DNA of 64,000 bases, from the NCBI RefSeq assembly GCF_049846925.1, contig NZ_JBNCMT010000021.1, positions 32,792-96,791 on the forward strand, read 5' to 3'. Below are positions 33,470-42,074 of this stretch, one piece after another (position 1 is the first letter of the stretch; each line of letters starts with the position of its first letter). Source of the DNA: Brevibacillus_H sp049846925. GTDB lineage: Bacteria; Bacillota; Bacilli; Brevibacillales; Brevibacillaceae. A model generated the notes under the pieces. That model saw nothing but the letters and a program-made list of their open reading frames with translations. It did not search any database and was not told the origin of the DNA. The translations under genes and the position numbers were made by a program.

Positions 33470-35086
33470 GTGCAGTATTCCAAAGAAATCGCCGTTGATA
33501 ACTTTGCAGGCGGTGGAGGGGCGTCAAATGGAATTGAACAAGCCCTTGGCCGTGGCGTAGATATAGCAATCAATCACGATGAAGCAGCGATTGCCATGCA
33601 TGCTGCAAACCATCCAGAAACAGAACATTATCTGGAGTCGGTTTGGAATGTGGACCCTCACAAAGCTACAAGAGGGCGACCAGTAGGGTTATGTTGGCAA
33701 AGCCCTGACTGTACCCACCACAGTAAAGCTAGTGGCGGAAAACCAAAGGATAAAAACATTCGAGGATTAGCGTGGAACCTCGTTCGATGGGGTGGGACTG
33801 TTAAACCTCGTGTTCAGATCATGGAGAATGTTGAAGAATTCAAGGGATGGGGACCTCTTGTTGCAAAGAGGGACAAGAAAACCGGAAGAGTTGTAAAACT
33901 CGATGGAACAGTAGCGGAACCCGGAGAGGTAGTCAAGTTAAAGGACCAATGGTTGGTAGCTGATCCGAAAAGGAAAGGGAAAACCTTTAGGGCATTTGTT
34001 CGTTCTCTTCGTGATCAAGGCTACCAGGTTGAATGGAGTGAATTACGAGCGTGTGACTATGGAGCGCCTACTATTCGTAAAAGATTCTTTCTGATTGCTA
34101 GATGTGATGGAAAATCGATTGTCTGGCCAAAACCAACACATGGCGATCCAAAGAGTTTGGAGGTTCAAGCTGGCAGATTAAAACCATGGCGGACAGCAGC
34201 GGAGATCATAGATTGGTCGATTCCGTGCCCTAGCATTTTCGAGACATCTAAGGAAATTAAGAAAAAGTACGGTGTTAGGGTGAAACGACCTCTTGTTGAT
34301 AAGACATTGCGTCGGATCGCAAAAGGAATACAGCGTTTTGTTATCGAGTCCGATTCTCCATTTGTGATCAATGATAAGGTTGGCTTCATCACTGAACATG
34401 CAAACGGTAGTAACCAGCGCAACATGCCGGTTGGAGAACCAATGAGGACCATCTGTGCTGAGGTTAAGGGCGGCCATTTCGCATTAGTAACAGCGTTTCT
34501 AGCACAATATCACAGTGAAACTGCTAAGCATGAAGTACGTGGTCAAACATTGGATAAACCAATCATGACGCTGGATACGTCTAATCGATACGCATTGGTC
34601 ACCAGCAATCTACTGATTCTGCGAAATAACATGTTCGGTCAAGAAGTAACGGAACCTATTCCAACACTTACGGCGGGTGGAGGACATATTGGTGAGGTCA
34701 GGGCTTTTTTGATGAAATATTATGGCTCAGATGTAGGCCAAAGTTGTACGGAACCTTTGCATACAATAACAACAAAAGATCGATTCGGACTTGTAACAAT
34801 ACACGGTGAAGATTATCAGATTGTGGACATTGGAATGAGAATGTTGGAAGCTCATGAACTCTTTGCCGCCCAGGGCTTTCCGCCTGAGTACATCATTGAT
34901 CAAGATGTAACCGGAAAGAAGCAGACCAAGGAAGATCAGGTTGCACGCTGTGGAAACGCTGTACCTCCACCGTTCGCTGAAGCGTTAGTAAGAGCTAATC
35001 TTCCAGAGTTATGTACTGGATCTGGAAACGTAGCAGCATTTGAGCGATATAACCAGCCGATCGGCCAGTTGGCGTTAACGATTTAA
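33470..35086 (+). CDS. DNA (cytosine-5) methyltransferase, phage/plasmid type
   Basis: This enzyme should methylate C5 of cytosine in a specific DNA site. Over 538 residues the motifs are: I VDNFAGGGGAS (residues ~8-18), IV LCWQSPDCTHHS with the catalytic Cys in SPDC in place of the usual PCQ, VI MENVEEF, VIII YGAPTIRKRFFLI, and IX-X LFAAQGFPPEYI with RCGNAVPPP. A long target-recognition part carries repeated GQ/PxxTL(D/T) segments. GGGAGGGG precedes the GTG at 33470. No restriction enzyme is adjacent, so it is an orphan, plausibly protecting transferred DNA. Confidence 0.92.
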   Translation: MQYSKEIAVDNFAGGGGASNGIEQALGRGVDIAINHDEAAIAMHAANHPETEHYLESVWNVDPHKATRGRPVGLCWQSPDCTHHSKASGGKPKDKNIRGLAWNLVRWGGTVKPRVQIMENVEEFKGWGPLVAKRDKKTGRVVKLDGTVAEPGEVVKLKDQWLVADPKRKGKTFRAFVRSLRDQGYQVEWSELRACDYGAPTIRKRFFLIARCDGKSIVWPKPTHGDPKSLEVQAGRLKPWRTAAEIIDWSIPCPSIFETSKEIKKKYGVRVKRPLVDKTLRRIAKGIQRFVIESDSPFVINDKVGFITEHANGSNQRNMPVGEPMRTICAEVKGGHFALVTAFLAQYHSETAKHEVRGQTLDKPIMTLDTSNRYALVTSNLLILRNNMFGQEVTEPIPTLTAGGGHIGEVRAFLMKYYGSDVGQSCTEPLHTITTKDRFGLVTIHGEDYQIVDIGMRMLEAHELFAAQGFPPEYIIDQDVTGKKQTKEDQVARCGNAVPPPFAEALVRANLPELCTGSGNVAAFERYNQPIGQLALTI

Positions 35087-35136
35087 CATATTGTGTATTG
35101 TGCAAAATCGTGTAGCAAATATGAATTAGCAGGCCA

Positions 35137-35376
35137 CTAAAGACCTGCCTCGGTTGGTTCTGATTTAGTTTGAACATTCTCAATAACCAGTATGTCTCCT
35201 ACACTACACCCTAAGTATGCACAAAGTTTGGAAAGTAGTTCCCGAGGATAACGTTCCATAGTGTCGTTGTAAAGATCTTGAACTGAACCTAGCCGATACT
35301 CAATGTCACGAGCAACTCGCCTCACAGAAATTTCTCTATCATCGAGAAGTTGCTTTAAATTTGAACGAAGTTTCAT
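35137..35376 (-). CDS. Small Xre-type regulator
   Basis: A 79-residue HTH protein (LKQLLDDREISVRRVARDI, VQDLYNDT, LSKLCAYLGCSVGDIL) of the short YozG-like Xre type. GAGGAG lies 9 nt before its ATG. It is divergent from the gene at 35513, and three 17-bp palindromes lie between them, so it very likely binds there and controls both promoters. Confidence 0.8.
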   Translation of the reverse strand: MKLRSNLKQLLDDREISVRRVARDIEYRLGSVQDLYNDTMERYPRELLSKLCAYLGCSVGDILVIENVQTKSEPTEAGL

Positions 35377-35407
35377 TTTCTCATCTCCTCAAGGAACATA
35401 TTACATT

Positions 35408-35490
35408 GATACGTTTAATGTGTCAATTGATTGTTGACACGTATAAAGTATCGGGATATACTGAGTGCAGAATGATACGTTTAACGTATC
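35408..35490. promoter_or_regulatory. Three 17-bp operators for the adjacent Xre regulator
   Basis: GATACGTTTAATGTGTC (35408-35424), GACACGTATAAAGTATC (35436-35452) and GATACGTTTAACGTATC (35474-35490) share the form GAyACGTwTAAnGTrTC and are self-complementary. They fill the space between the divergent genes. Confidence 0.85.
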
Positions 35491-35512
35491 GATATGAAAG
35501 GGATGAGTAAAA

Positions 35513-35827
35513 ATGAAAACATGGAAAAATGAGCAGGAAACGTGGATCGTAGAAACAGATGGTGTACTTGATCAAGGAGCTTTCGTTAGGTTCAATGTTC
35601 GTCGCAAGCAATGGCACGGAGGAACGCCTGTTTTCGATGTCTGGGATGCGGAATTCATCCGCAAAGGAACCGACCTTCTTTTTGAGGGAAAAGCCGAAGA
35701 AGACCACATTCATCTTTTACATATGAGTGGTGCGAAGGCGACGCCTCGATATGTTCGTAATGTAATACTCAGAATGACAGCGGAAGTCTTAAAAGAGAAC
35801 GGAATTGAACACACCCCTGCGATATAA
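35513..35827 (+). CDS. Hypothetical protein under Xre control
   Basis: A 104-residue soluble, beta-rich protein rich in Trp and charged residues (FVRFNVRRKQWHGGTPVFDVW). AAAGGGATGAG precedes the ATG. It lies directly behind the triple operator and divergent from the Xre gene, so it is the presumed regulated target. No family is recognised. Confidence 0.6.
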   Translation: MKTWKNEQETWIVETDGVLDQGAFVRFNVRRKQWHGGTPVFDVWDAEFIRKGTDLLFEGKAEEDHIHLLHMSGAKATPRYVRNVILRMTAEVLKENGIEHTPAI

Positions 35828-35899
35828 GGCGGGGGTGGTGCTTATCACAATAATTACTGAGTACAGCAGGACGGATCGGAGCGCTTAACTGGCTCTCAA

Positions 35900-36232
35900 T
35901 TATGTTAAATCAATTGGTTTAGGACCTTCTATTGTTTTCTGTCTGAAGTAAAGAAACAGAGGAAAAGCAAATGATAAACCAACAGTTAAAGTTGCGACTA
36001 TGTAAATCCACCAATGCTTGATTTGATGCTTTCTAACTTCTTGAAAAAGAAATACCCAGAAAATTAAGCATGAGATAAGAAAATCGGTTGCAAAAAATGA
36101 AGAAATGTTGTTTGCAAAAAGTTCTGATGTAAAGAGTTTGATATCTAATCCATTTGCACGAAGAAACGGAATGAAATGACTGTAAGGCAAGACTGCTCCC
36201 AAAATTGCCAGTAGCAAATATAGGTTTTTCAT
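35900..36232 (-). CDS. DUF2834 membrane protein
   Basis: A 110-residue protein with three to four membrane segments and the family's typical start and middle (LPYSHFIPFLRANGLD, FTSELFANNISSFFATDFLIS, FLYFRQKT). The function of the family is not known. It is transcribed against its neighbours, which suggests an inserted cargo gene. Confidence 0.8.
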   Translation of the reverse strand: MKNLYLLLAILGAVLPYSHFIPFLRANGLDIKLFTSELFANNISSFFATDFLISCLIFWVFLFQEVRKHQIKHWWIYIVATLTVGLSFAFPLFLYFRQKTIEGPKPIDLT

Positions 36233-36367
36233 TCTTTACTTCACACCCTTGTTTTTGGAAACATTATACAGTCAATAAAGAGTCAACTTCAATTCGTTTG
36301 ATACTCAAATTCTGTACAATTTAGGGAATTTACACATTGCTCATTTTGATAAATCGGAGGGGAATAT

Positions 36368-36670
36368 ATGAAAGAAATCATCCAATTTGATAAAGAAAAT
36401 CAGGCTTTTGTTGATTGGGATTATATTGGATCTCTTACTGATAAAAAATTTGTATCAGAATTTAAAATTCATTTTGACCCTAAATATGCTTCATCATTTT
36501 GCATATGTGAAGATGATAAATTTTTAGAGTTTTATATTACTGAGAACAAGTTAGGAAGCATTTTCTATGCTCTTTATAATAAGCAGGATCACCGTACTAT
36601 AGAGATACATTCAATCCATCGACATAAAGTGAAATTTTATCTTGAAAAGTTTCCTAATTTAATTTCCTAG
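36368..36670 (+). CDS. Hypothetical protein
   Basis: A 100-residue soluble, acidic and aromatic-rich protein (FDKENQAFVDWDYIGSLTD, FYITENKLGSIFYALYN). CGGAGGGGA precedes the ATG. No family is recognised. It starts a run of four small unknown genes. Confidence 0.55.
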   Translation: MKEIIQFDKENQAFVDWDYIGSLTDKKFVSEFKIHFDPKYASSFCICEDDKFLEFYITENKLGSIFYALYNKQDHRTIEIHSIHRHKVKFYLEKFPNLIS

Positions 36671-36705
36671 AATGTTTTTTCACTTAATGTGTAAGGAGTG
36701 AAATC

Positions 36706-37011
36706 ATGAATAGATTGACAAAAAAATCTATTGGAGCGTTTCTATACGACTTAAAAGATTATACACATAAGTCAAATGAATTTAACGATTATGACGCTTT
36801 CTTCGAGTACCATATGGCGGTTAAAAGACTTGGGGAGTTAGAAGATGCATTGGAACCAAAGTCGATTGAGGAATGGGGAGAAGATTACGGAGATTGCTTG
36901 TGGTGGAAATTCCCAATTGAGGAACCTCCGTATTGTGGAAACCCATTGGATTGCGATTTCCCTGAGTACGTTACACATTTTACAAGACTTATATTGCCTT
37001 TATCTAAATAG
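36706..37011 (+). CDS. Hypothetical acidic protein
   Basis: A 101-residue soluble protein with a strongly acidic middle (EEWGEDYGDCLWWKFPIEEPP). AAGGAGTGAAATC precedes the ATG. No motif is recognised. It lies 35 nt after its neighbour and is probably co-transcribed with the genes on each side. Confidence 0.55.
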   Translation: MNRLTKKSIGAFLYDLKDYTHKSNEFNDYDAFFEYHMAVKRLGELEDALEPKSIEEWGEDYGDCLWWKFPIEEPPYCGNPLDCDFPEYVTHFTRLILPLSK

Positions 37012-37036
37012 TTAAGGAAGAAAGGGAGAGGTAATG

Positions 37037-37477
37037 ATGACAGAAAAAACTTTAAAGCTTTCTGAATTGGCTGATGACGTTGAGATCGGTCGTGAAGAGC
37101 ATAGCGTGAAATATACCGTAGCCGAGTTGAAACGTGAGATTACCGAGTTAGGAGAACCGCATCATGAAAATAATGACTGGTTTACAGTTAAACCGGAGAG
37201 ATGGCAGCCAAGCGCTGAAAGAATGATAGAGGTATACCTCGATAATGAGTACCAAGATATGTACGAGGACTGGGATGAACGAGCTAATGATTGCTTTACA
37301 GATGATGTGAAACAACGTATTCAAGCAATTCTTGACGAGGCGTTTTCCAGCAGTTATGCAACCGATTATTGGACGTTTGAGCAGCCTGTGTTGATCGACA
37401 TTAAGCCGATGAGTAATCTTGACATTCTCAACAGCATCGAAATCGAGGATCTCTCCGCATCGTGCGGCGAGTTGTAA
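37037..37477 (+). CDS. Hypothetical acidic protein
   Basis: A 146-residue, very acidic soluble protein (NDWFTVKPERWQPSAERMI, YQDMYEDWDERANDCFTDDV). GGGAGAGG lies just before two consecutive ATG codons (37034, 37037); the second has the better spacing. Small acidic proteins of this kind on mobile elements are often DNA mimics, but nothing specific supports that here. Confidence 0.55.
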   Translation: MTEKTLKLSELADDVEIGREEHSVKYTVAELKREITELGEPHHENNDWFTVKPERWQPSAERMIEVYLDNEYQDMYEDWDERANDCFTDDVKQRIQAILDEAFSSSYATDYWTFEQPVLIDIKPMSNLDILNSIEIEDLSASCGEL

Positions 37478-37483
37478 TATATC

Positions 37484-37687
37484 TTGATTAAGAATACGCC
37501 AGAGAACCGCAAGAAACTTTTTAAAATCGGCGCAACGGAGCAAGAGGTTAACGAGTCAACTGACGACATTAGCGAAACTATCGACATCTCCATGATTGGT
37601 TTTAAATACACCGAAGCAACTCATTTTAGCCAAAAGGAAATTCGGTTTTTTAACCAAGTTACTGAACCAGCACAGGCAACCGCTTAA
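37484..37687 (+). CDS. Small hypothetical protein
   Basis: A 67-residue frame with a TTG start and no clear ribosome site, 6 nt behind the preceding gene. It may be translated by coupling, or may not be a gene. Composition is protein-like (ENRKKLFKIGATEQEVNE, MIGFKYTEATHFSQKEI). No family is recognised. Confidence 0.35.
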   Translation: MIKNTPENRKKLFKIGATEQEVNESTDDISETIDISMIGFKYTEATHFSQKEIRFFNQVTEPAQATA

Positions 37688-37887
37688 TAGAACACACGAT
37701 AGGATAAATGAAAGGAATAGAAAGAAGTAACAATATTTACCGTTCAATTTAAGTAAAGTTTAAATGATAGGGAATAAACGTTCCGTTGTTTGGATAATAT
37801 GATAATATGAGTTTCTCTTGACGAATTGGATTAAAAATGTAAAAATTATTTCAAAATAATCCAATCGTGAAAGAGAGAGGATATTTC

Positions 37888-38691
37888 ATGAGCTTCTATA
37901 TTACAAGGGACATTGATATTCAGAAACAAATAGTTGGTACGCTTGTTTCTGGTGTCCATGATGGGTATATAGATCTGATAAATTATAAGGGGACCAATAC
38001 CAAAGGGGGAGATCCTTATAATCGGAAGGATTGTGTTAACAACACAGTAGAAGAACTCCTCCCACCAGATCAATTTAAAGTAGTAGTGAAGGACGATGAA
38101 AATACGCATTGCCTCCAATGGAACGCAGCTCATATTCAAATTTACCACTTGTCTTCCAAAACAATGTTCCTCGTAATGAGCGATGATCAATTTAAGATCA
38201 ATATGCGAAAGAAAATTAATGAATCTTTGCATCATTTCTTAGCATATAGACTCGCAAATGAAGGCTTAGTTTCTGGTAATGGCTCTCTTCAAATTGGACA
38301 GACAAGCTTAGATTTCGAGGATCTGGATGATGGGAGTATGTATAATCTTGCGAATAGTAACTATTTACAATTAAAGCATAAGCTTGATGATCTGATTGGA
38401 GAATTGGATGTTAAAGTTCTAACAGTTATTACGTATTCTCTAAACGAAGAAGAAAAAGTTGTCGAAGTTAGTGCATATACTCCACATCCTGATCCAGCAT
38501 TTGGATACTTAGAAAAGGATAATTGGAGTAAATGGATTACAGTTGAGTATTCCAACGTACCTAACCAAGAATTACCTAATGATCCTGAAGAGATCCATCT
38601 TGACATCAAACAATCCGTCAAAGATCAGCTTAACAACGTAGAACTACTTTTCAAACAGGATGATGTAGACGAAGAGGAAGGGGGAAAATAA
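37888..38691 (+). CDS. Unknown partner of the Xre-ImmA/IrrE protein
   Basis: A 267-residue soluble protein. GAGAGAGGA precedes the ATG at 37888, chosen over 37867. The N-terminal half is beta-rich (YINLINYKG-like segments), and the C-terminal tail is acidic (FKQDDVDEEEGGK). No known domain is recognised. It is 29 nt before the Xre-metallopeptidase gene, and the pair ends in a strong terminator, so they form a two-gene cassette. It may be a substrate, inhibitor or toxin regulated by the peptidase. Confidence 0.6.
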   Translation: MSFYITRDIDIQKQIVGTLVSGVHDGYIDLINYKGTNTKGGDPYNRKDCVNNTVEELLPPDQFKVVVKDDENTHCLQWNAAHIQIYHLSSKTMFLVMSDDQFKINMRKKINESLHHFLAYRLANEGLVSGNGSLQIGQTSLDFEDLDDGSMYNLANSNYLQLKHKLDDLIGELDVKVLTVITYSLNEEEKVVEVSAYTPHPDPAFGYLEKDNWSKWITVEYSNVPNQELPNDPEEIHLDIKQSVKDQLNNVELLFKQDDVDEEEGGK

Positions 38692-38720
38692 TTTCCTCTC
38701 TCCTCAAAAGGAGAATAGAA

Positions 38721-39884
38721 ATGGATCGCATTAGTACGTTTAATCCTAATAGATTAAGAGCAGCTAGAGTATATGAAGGAATGAGCATCGCAGAACTTTC
38801 TGGTCTTATAGGAGTATCCAAACAAGTAATCTCACAGTATGAAAATGGTAAAGCAAAACCAAGTCTTGAAACACTACTTAAAATTATGAATGTATTAAAT
38901 TTTCCACGTGAATATTTCTATTTACCCGATAGAAACAATTCACGAGTAGGAGGTGCATTTTTTAGATCAGCACTTACTGCAACTAAGATTACTAAAGATT
39001 CACAAATTGAAAAGTTAGAAAGCTTGACAGAGGCTTTTACCATTTTAGATGAATATATTGATTTTCCCAAATTAAATATTCCAGTTTTTGAAATTGAAAA
39101 ACTTGATCTTAGTGAAATTGAATTAATAGCAGAACAGACAAGGCAGTATTGGGGATTAGGTCTTGAACCAATAAATAACATTATCAATTTATTAGAGCGA
39201 AACGGGGTAATTTTTTCTTCTTTTGAAACAACATCACATAAGATCGATGCATTTAGTCAAACCCAGCTTGTCCATGATGAAGAAAGATTTTTTATCATTC
39301 TTGGTAGTGACAAGCAATCTGCTGTTAGAAGACACTTTGACGCTGCCCATGAAATAGGGCACAAAATACTTCACAGCCATATTGAAAGTATTGATGATTT
39401 AACAAAAGAAGAGTATAGAGATATGGAGAGACAAGCAGATTATTTTGCTGCCTCATTTCTATTACCAAGAAGTAAATTCCTAAGTGATTTAGTTTCGCCT
39501 GTAAATTTAAATCAATTTGTTGAATTAAAGAAGAAATGGAAAGTATCAATTGGGGCAATGGTTATAAGGGCATATCTCTTGGGTGCCATTAATTATAACC
39601 AATACCAATATATGATGAGACAAATGAGTAAAAATGGTTGGAGAACAAAAGAGCCATTGGACGATGTTTTAGTAGTCCCCGATCCAACCGTTTTGAGAAA
39701 AGCAGTAGATCTTCTTTTAATGAATAACGTTATTAAGGCAAAGGATATTTTGCAGAGACTTGGTTTGCCACAAAATAAAGCTGAATCGATTCTCAATCTA
39801 AAAAAGGGATCTCTTGTAGATAAAAGTGCTAATGAAGACAAAATAATTAAACTAGCAGTTCGGCAATCAATAAAGAGCAGCTAA
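38721..39884 (+). CDS. Xre HTH plus ImmA/IrrE-family metallopeptidase
   Basis: ImmA/IrrE peptidases cleave repressors or other targets and often carry an Xre domain. The 387-residue protein has an HTH at residues 8-65 (LRAARVYEGMSIAELSGLIG, VISQYENGKAKPSLETL). A zinc peptidase domain follows with AAHEIGHKILH (HExxH near residue 210) and the downstream Glu region ERQADYFAASFLLP. AAAGGAG precedes the ATG. This architecture appears in phage/ICE switches, toxin-antitoxin modules and defence cassettes. The upstream gene is its likely partner. Confidence 0.88.
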   Translation: MDRISTFNPNRLRAARVYEGMSIAELSGLIGVSKQVISQYENGKAKPSLETLLKIMNVLNFPREYFYLPDRNNSRVGGAFFRSALTATKITKDSQIEKLESLTEAFTILDEYIDFPKLNIPVFEIEKLDLSEIELIAEQTRQYWGLGLEPINNIINLLERNGVIFSSFETTSHKIDAFSQTQLVHDEERFFIILGSDKQSAVRRHFDAAHEIGHKILHSHIESIDDLTKEEYRDMERQADYFAASFLLPRSKFLSDLVSPVNLNQFVELKKKWKVSIGAMVIRAYLLGAINYNQYQYMMRQMSKNGWRTKEPLDDVLVVPDPTVLRKAVDLLLMNNVIKAKDILQRLGLPQNKAESILNLKKGSLVDKSANEDKIIKLAVRQSIKSS

Positions 39885-39886
39885 TT

Positions 39887-39918
39887 AAAATACCCCAGCC
39901 AAAAGGTTGGGGTATTTT
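39887..39918 (+). terminator. Terminator after the Xre-metallopeptidase gene
   Basis: AAATACCCCA / TGGGGTATTT stem with loop region GCCAAAAGGT; A-run before and T-run after, so it may work in both directions. Confidence 0.85.
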
Positions 39919-39950
39919 AGCTAGGCCAGAAGTAAAAGGAGTGATAGGTC

Positions 39951-42054
39951 ATGGACGATAGAGAAACACGCTACGAGCAAGAAGAAAACTTTCTCATAAC
40001 CAGCCTATTGGGGGATATACGGGCTGATATTAGTTTTCTCGGACTAACTTTATGGGATTTGGTTTGGATCGTTGTTCAAACAGTCTTGTGTGGAGCAATA
40101 CTATCATTTATGCCACTCAATATATTCCTGAAGCTTATCTTAGGGGTAATTGGAGTGGTATTTATTTTTCTCAATCGTTTTCTCCAGTTCCCTTACCGGA
40201 GAAAACGATCAAAGAGATACCGAAAGGAAGCAAAAAGTGGAACAGGTGAAAAGATTGGAGAAATACTAAATGTTGAAGCAGATGGTCCCTTCTATAAAAG
40301 TGGACGAGAGTGGCAGATAGCGTTTCGAGTGAAAGCACCTCCCTGGAATGAAGCTTTATTTTCTCATAAAAAGAGACGAATTATTTCGTTTGCAAAATTT
40401 CTGCGTGCGTGTATGCAAAGGCATGTAAAAGTAATGATTTCTACTGAACAGTCACCGGACTTTCATTGGGATGTATGGAATTCCAAAAGACAGAAAAATG
40501 CAGCTACACATGGCATACAAAAGCTAAAGTTACAACGGCTAGATTATTTTGAGAGTCTGGCAAGAACACAGAAGAAAGAAACCAAACAAACAACTTACTA
40601 TATGGGCCTCTCGGTAAATGAAATCAGACTTCCACGTCAGGAAAGAGATGGGGAAGAAGGACTCGAAAAAACACAAATTGAACGGAGACGGATCATTGAG
40701 GACTTAAAGGAAATCCGAAACTTGACTGACATTCTACAGGAAGGAAATCTACTGTGTACAACGATTTCAGGCTTTTCGGTAACCGAAGCAGTAGCAAGGC
40801 AATGGGCACCATTAAGTTGGAATGCGTGGAAAGCTGCACAGGGGAATTGGGAAGTAGATGGAGTTAATTTTCAAACTGAAGCCATAAAACCACAGCATGT
40901 TACTTCAACAACAAATGAGAAATCTTCGAGAGGTAAGATGATTTTTACCTGGGTGAGGAAAATGATTGGCTCTTCTTTCCGGTGGCTTGCCGGTATGTGG
41001 AGTAACATACTGGCGTTTTTAAAACAAAAAAAACACAACCGGAAAGAAAAATCACTTGTCTCCGCAAATGTAATTGAGGAACGGAAAATGATACTTTTGC
41101 CGGAAAATACAGAAGAAAATATGACCATAAGTGCGGTAAATAAAGTAAGAGATACGGAAGCTTGTGCGGAAAGTGCGGAAAATAGATTTGAAAAGAATGA
41201 ACATGTAAAAAGGTATATGGAAAATGAGGGGANNNNNNNNNNNNNNNNNNNNNNNNNNNNNNNNNNNNNNNNNNNNNNNNNNNNNNNNNNNNNNNNNNNN
41301 NNNNNNNNNNNNNNNNNNNNNNNNNNNNNNNNCGGTAAATAAAGTAAGAGATACGGAAGCTTGTGCGGAAAGTGCGGAAAATAGATTTGAAAAGAATGAA
41401 CATGTAAAAAGGTATATGGAAAATGAGGGGATTGCACAAACTGCAACCCCCTTTTTACTTTTTACCTCGCCTTCCCCATGCGGAAGATCATTCCTTGCCT
41501 CTAACATTGGGGTTGCAAATGCTTCTGAGGGCAAAAAAATTCTATTAATTGACTTCTCAAAAGATGCTGGAAGCTTATCGTATGTCAACCCTTCAATTGA
41601 AGAAGAAAGTAATGGTTGGATTCGGTATGAGACGAAACTTGTTCCTTATCTAACCATTATTGTCATGAGTGAAAATAACATGGCCACTGTTGATGAAGTG
41701 ATTAAGCAAGTACTCTTCTGGTCGGAAAATTATGCAATGGTACTGGTAGACGTACCTTGGGAACATCCGTGGCGAGAGCGATTATGTAGTATAGGAAAAC
41801 CAATTGCAATTGTTGATTCTGATTACCATCACTGGGTTCAGTGGGAAAGGGCAACGAGATGGAGTGGAGAGGTTTGGCTTAATCAATCTGAAATTGACAT
41901 GACTCCCCTCATTCAAGAGGTTTGGGGGGTCACACCAAGTCGGATGTTTCCTACTTTTCAACAGGCCAAAAAAAGCTTGTATCGAGGACGACCATTGGCA
42001 TTGGAAGAAAACATGAGAGAGAACTTTTTATTACCTCATGACTGGTTCCAATGA
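39951..42054 (+). CDS. T4SS protein: VirB3/PrgI-like membrane part fused to a MinD-like domain (spans gap)
   Basis: Two frames on either side of a 100-N gap are one gene: the 99-bp flanks are identical, and removing one copy plus the Ns (199 bases) leaves 1,905 bases in frame, about 634 residues. The N-terminus has two membrane helices (residues ~25-70), like VirB3/PrgI subunits, then a soluble region. The C-terminus is MinD-like: FLLFTSPSPCGRSFLASNIG in place of the P-loop, then KKILLIDFSKD and MVLVDVPWEHPW. It ends 20 nt before virB4. This is the third degenerate MinD-like domain in the window. Confidence 0.7.
41134..41431. other. Assembly gap with identical 99-bp flanks
   Basis: Positions 41134-41232 and 41333-41431 are identical, and 41233-41332 is exactly 100 N. 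This is the signature of two contigs that end in a shared k-mer overlap and were joined with a default-size gap. The reading frame is restored when the copies are merged. Confidence 0.9.
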
Positions 42055-42074
42055 GAAAAAAGGAGTTGAGATAA

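Noticed and set aside
33342..33560. 72-codon frame overlapping the methyltransferase start
   Set aside because: It runs out of frame through motif I of the methyltransferase and lacks protein-like features.
41134..41431. Biological 99-bp direct repeat
   Set aside because: Exact identity, a default 100-N gap and a restored frame point to an assembly overlap.
40871..41588. Overlapping minus-strand frames across the N gap
   Set aside because: They are opened by the run of N and by the antisense of the VirB3-like gene; no ribosome site or protein-like pattern.
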